A stretch of 64,000 bases of DNA from Asterias rubens (taxonomy: Eukaryota; Echinodermata; Asteroidea; Forcipulatida; Asteriidae), in the NCBI RefSeq assembly GCF_902459465.1, contig NC_047072.1, forward strand, positions 16,907,776 to 16,971,775. Reading direction: 5' to 3'. The notes under the pieces were generated by a model. It was not told the origin of the DNA, made no database searches, and saw only the letters and a program-made list of their open reading frames with translations. Below are positions 62,370 through 64,000 of the stretch, in pieces. Numbering within the stretch: the first letter of the stretch is position 1; the number at the start of each line of letters is the position of its first letter. Position numbers and translations under genes: made by a program.

Positions 62370-62946
62370 AGAGAATCAAGATCTTCGGATCAGTCTACAC
62401 TTATAGATCTCAAGACAAGAGTTCACTGGAACAAGGAGATGAAATCACCACCGGCGACGACAACAACGATGACGACCTGATGCCACAGAGATTTCTTACT
62501 GATGAGGAGGCCGATTTTTTTACTGGTTTATTCATTGAAAAATGCGCCACTTCATATAAGGTGATTTATAAGTTTTGAAAAACAAGCCCCCAACTATTTG
62601 GTTTTTTTCTTTCGAACTCTGAAAACAGAAGAGCAAAAATTCAGTGACAAAGGGTTCGCCACCCGTAAGGAAACCCCTGGCCGATTTTTTAACTGTGGTT
62701 GATTGAAAATTGCACCACTTCAAATTGAAAGTTGACATTTGGTAAATTTTGAAAAATAACAGGAAACCCCTCCAAATATTTTGACATACAAATAGGTTCC
62801 AATTGACCTATTTGTATGTCCCCCTGAAACTTTCACTGTTTTTTCATCTTTCTAACCATTTGCAAAATCGACCCCAGTAAGGTTAGGGTCCAAGGTTCAT
62901 TTTTTATGTAAAAGTAATTTATTTATATATTTTTTTATATTTACAG

Positions 62947-62971
62947 GCATCAAGAGATTGAGTACTCCTGA
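62947..62971 (+). pseudogene. POLR1I terminal exon, copy 6
   Basis: Intact acceptor and coding. Followed by the long 1036-bp unit, which has an extra subrepeat. The UTR (GAC/AAC) tract is 3 bases shorter. Confidence 0.85.
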
Positions 62972-63982
62972 AGAGAATCAACGTCTTCGGATCAGTCTAC
63001 CCTTATAGATCTCAAGACAAGAGCTCACTGGAACAAGGAGATGAAATCACCACCGGCGACGACAACGATGACGACCTGATGCCACAGAGATGTCTTACTG
63101 ATGAGGAGGCCGATTTTTTGACTGGTTTATTCATTGAAAAATGCGCCACTTCATATAAGGTGATTTATAAGTTTTGAAAAACAAGCCCCCAACTATTTGG
63201 TTTTATATTTTGAACTCTGAAAACAGAAGAGCAAAAATTCAGTGACAAAGGGTTCGCCACCCGTAAGGAAACCCCTGGCCGATTTTTTAACTGTGTTTGA
63301 TTGAAAATTGCACCACTTCAAATTGAAAGTTGACATTTGGTAAATTTTGAAAAATAACAGGAAACCCCTCCAAATATTTTGACATACAAATAGGTTCGTT
63401 TTATTTCAGAGGTTTTATATTTTACCTGTGAAAACAGAGAGCAAAAATCAGTGACAGTCTGTAAGGAAATCCCTAGCCAATTATTTTTAAATGTTTGGGG
63501 AAAAAGCAAACATAGTTTGTGGATGTATTGAAATCTTTACCTTTAATGGATTCATCGCTACTGTGACAGGGTTTTGCTTCTTTCTGTTTTCTAAGCAAGT
63601 AGAACCAATATTTTGATATACAAATAGGTTCCTTTTATTTCAGAGGTTTTATATTTTACCTGTGAAAACTGAGGAGCAAAAATCAGTGACAGTTAGTAAG
63701 GAAATCCCTGGCCAATTAATTTTAACTGTTTTGGAAAAAAAGCAAACATAGTTTGTTGATGTATCGAAATCTTAACCTCCGATAGATTTATCGCTACTGT
63801 GACAGGGTTTTGCTTCTTTCTGTTACCTCAGCAAGTAGAACCAATTGACCTATTTTGCTGAAACTTTCACTGTTTTTTCATCTTTCTAACCATTTGTGAA
63901 ATCGACCCCAGGATGGTTAAGGTCAAATGTTCATTTTTTTATATAAAAGTAATTTTTTTTATATATTTTTTTATATTTACAG

Positions 63983-64000
63983 GCATCAAGGGATTGAGTA
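63983..64000 (+). pseudogene. POLR1I terminal exon, copy 7 (cut by window edge)
   Basis: Acceptor intact; first 18 bases seen, with GGGATTGAG instead of GAGATTGAG (E to G). The array continues beyond the window. Confidence 0.8.

Larger units (their letters stand above)
59120..64000 (+). repeat. Tandem array of the POLR1I terminal exon, about 0.8-kb unit
   Basis: Seven copies begin (first exon base) at 59120, 59924, 60732, 61536, 62345, 62947 and 63983; spacings are 804, 808, 804, 809, 602 and 1036 bp. Each copy has an AT-rich polypyrimidine tract, an acceptor (TTTACAG, or TTTGCAG in copy 4), the 8-codon terminal exon and stop, and the same 3' UTR (QDKSSLEQGDE-encoding stretch), then the 190-bp subrepeats. 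Copies 1-6 keep the terminal exon intact; copy 7 is cut by the window edge and has GGGATT for GAGATT. Copies are close to identical, which argues for recent expansion or homogenisation. I saw no AATAAA or ATTAAA in the unit. Confidence 0.93.

Noticed and set aside
59495-63509. Repeated 63-93 aa minus ORFs across the array
   Set aside because: They are the antisense of the tandem subrepeat and include the polypyrimidine tracts; identical ORFs merely reflect array copies.

Overview
The window is intron-rich eukaryotic nuclear DNA from an invertebrate deuterostome, most likely an echinoderm and possibly a sea star. This rests on animal-type genes with phase-matched GT-AG introns, AT-rich non-coding DNA, and very dense small foldback (MITE-like) elements and tRNA-derived SINEs. 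There is no prokaryotic operon, rRNA or CRISPR. The species call is an inference.

Layout. (1) 966-1079, minus: first coding exon of TIMM13, a mitochondrial intermembrane-space chaperone; the rest of the gene lies left of the window. (2) 5707-36594, minus: a complete CD2AP/CIN85-type adaptor gene (SH3KBP1-like). I could assemble 14 coding exons whose phases all match, totalling 2178 nt (725 aa). It has three SH3 domains, a capping-protein-binding (CPI) motif, proline-rich linkers and a C-terminal coiled coil. Its introns hold most of the MITEs and SINEs. (3) 38407-49179: three paralogous four-exon genes for small proteins with a signal peptide and an NTF2/SnoaL-like body. Gene A is minus; B and C are plus. 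B and C are a recent direct duplication that includes promoter and 3' flank, while A is older and inverted. (4) 53029-59144, plus: POLR1I (ZNRD1/RPA12), the zinc-ribbon subunit of RNA polymerase I. Exon 1 carries a nonsense codon and a 1-base frameshift as read here.

The most unusual structure is at the right edge. The terminal POLR1I exon (splice acceptor, last 8 codons, stop and 3' UTR) is tandemly repeated at least seven times from 59120 to the window end, with a unit of about 0.8 kb. The unit also contains shorter subrepeats related to those filling POLR1I intron 3, and each subrepeat ends in an acceptor-like polypyrimidine-CAG. Every sufficiently complete copy keeps the acceptor and the same C-terminus.

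Other notable structures are a nested transposon (hAT-like inside TTAA-flanked piggyBac-like inside a SINE) in POLR1I intron 3, two foldback families that share one TTAA target, an inverted-dimer SINE with a clean 12-bp target duplication, and recurrent CTCF-like AGAGGGCGC motifs. The four gene groups have no obvious shared pathway; their adjacency looks like ordinary animal gene neighbourhood.
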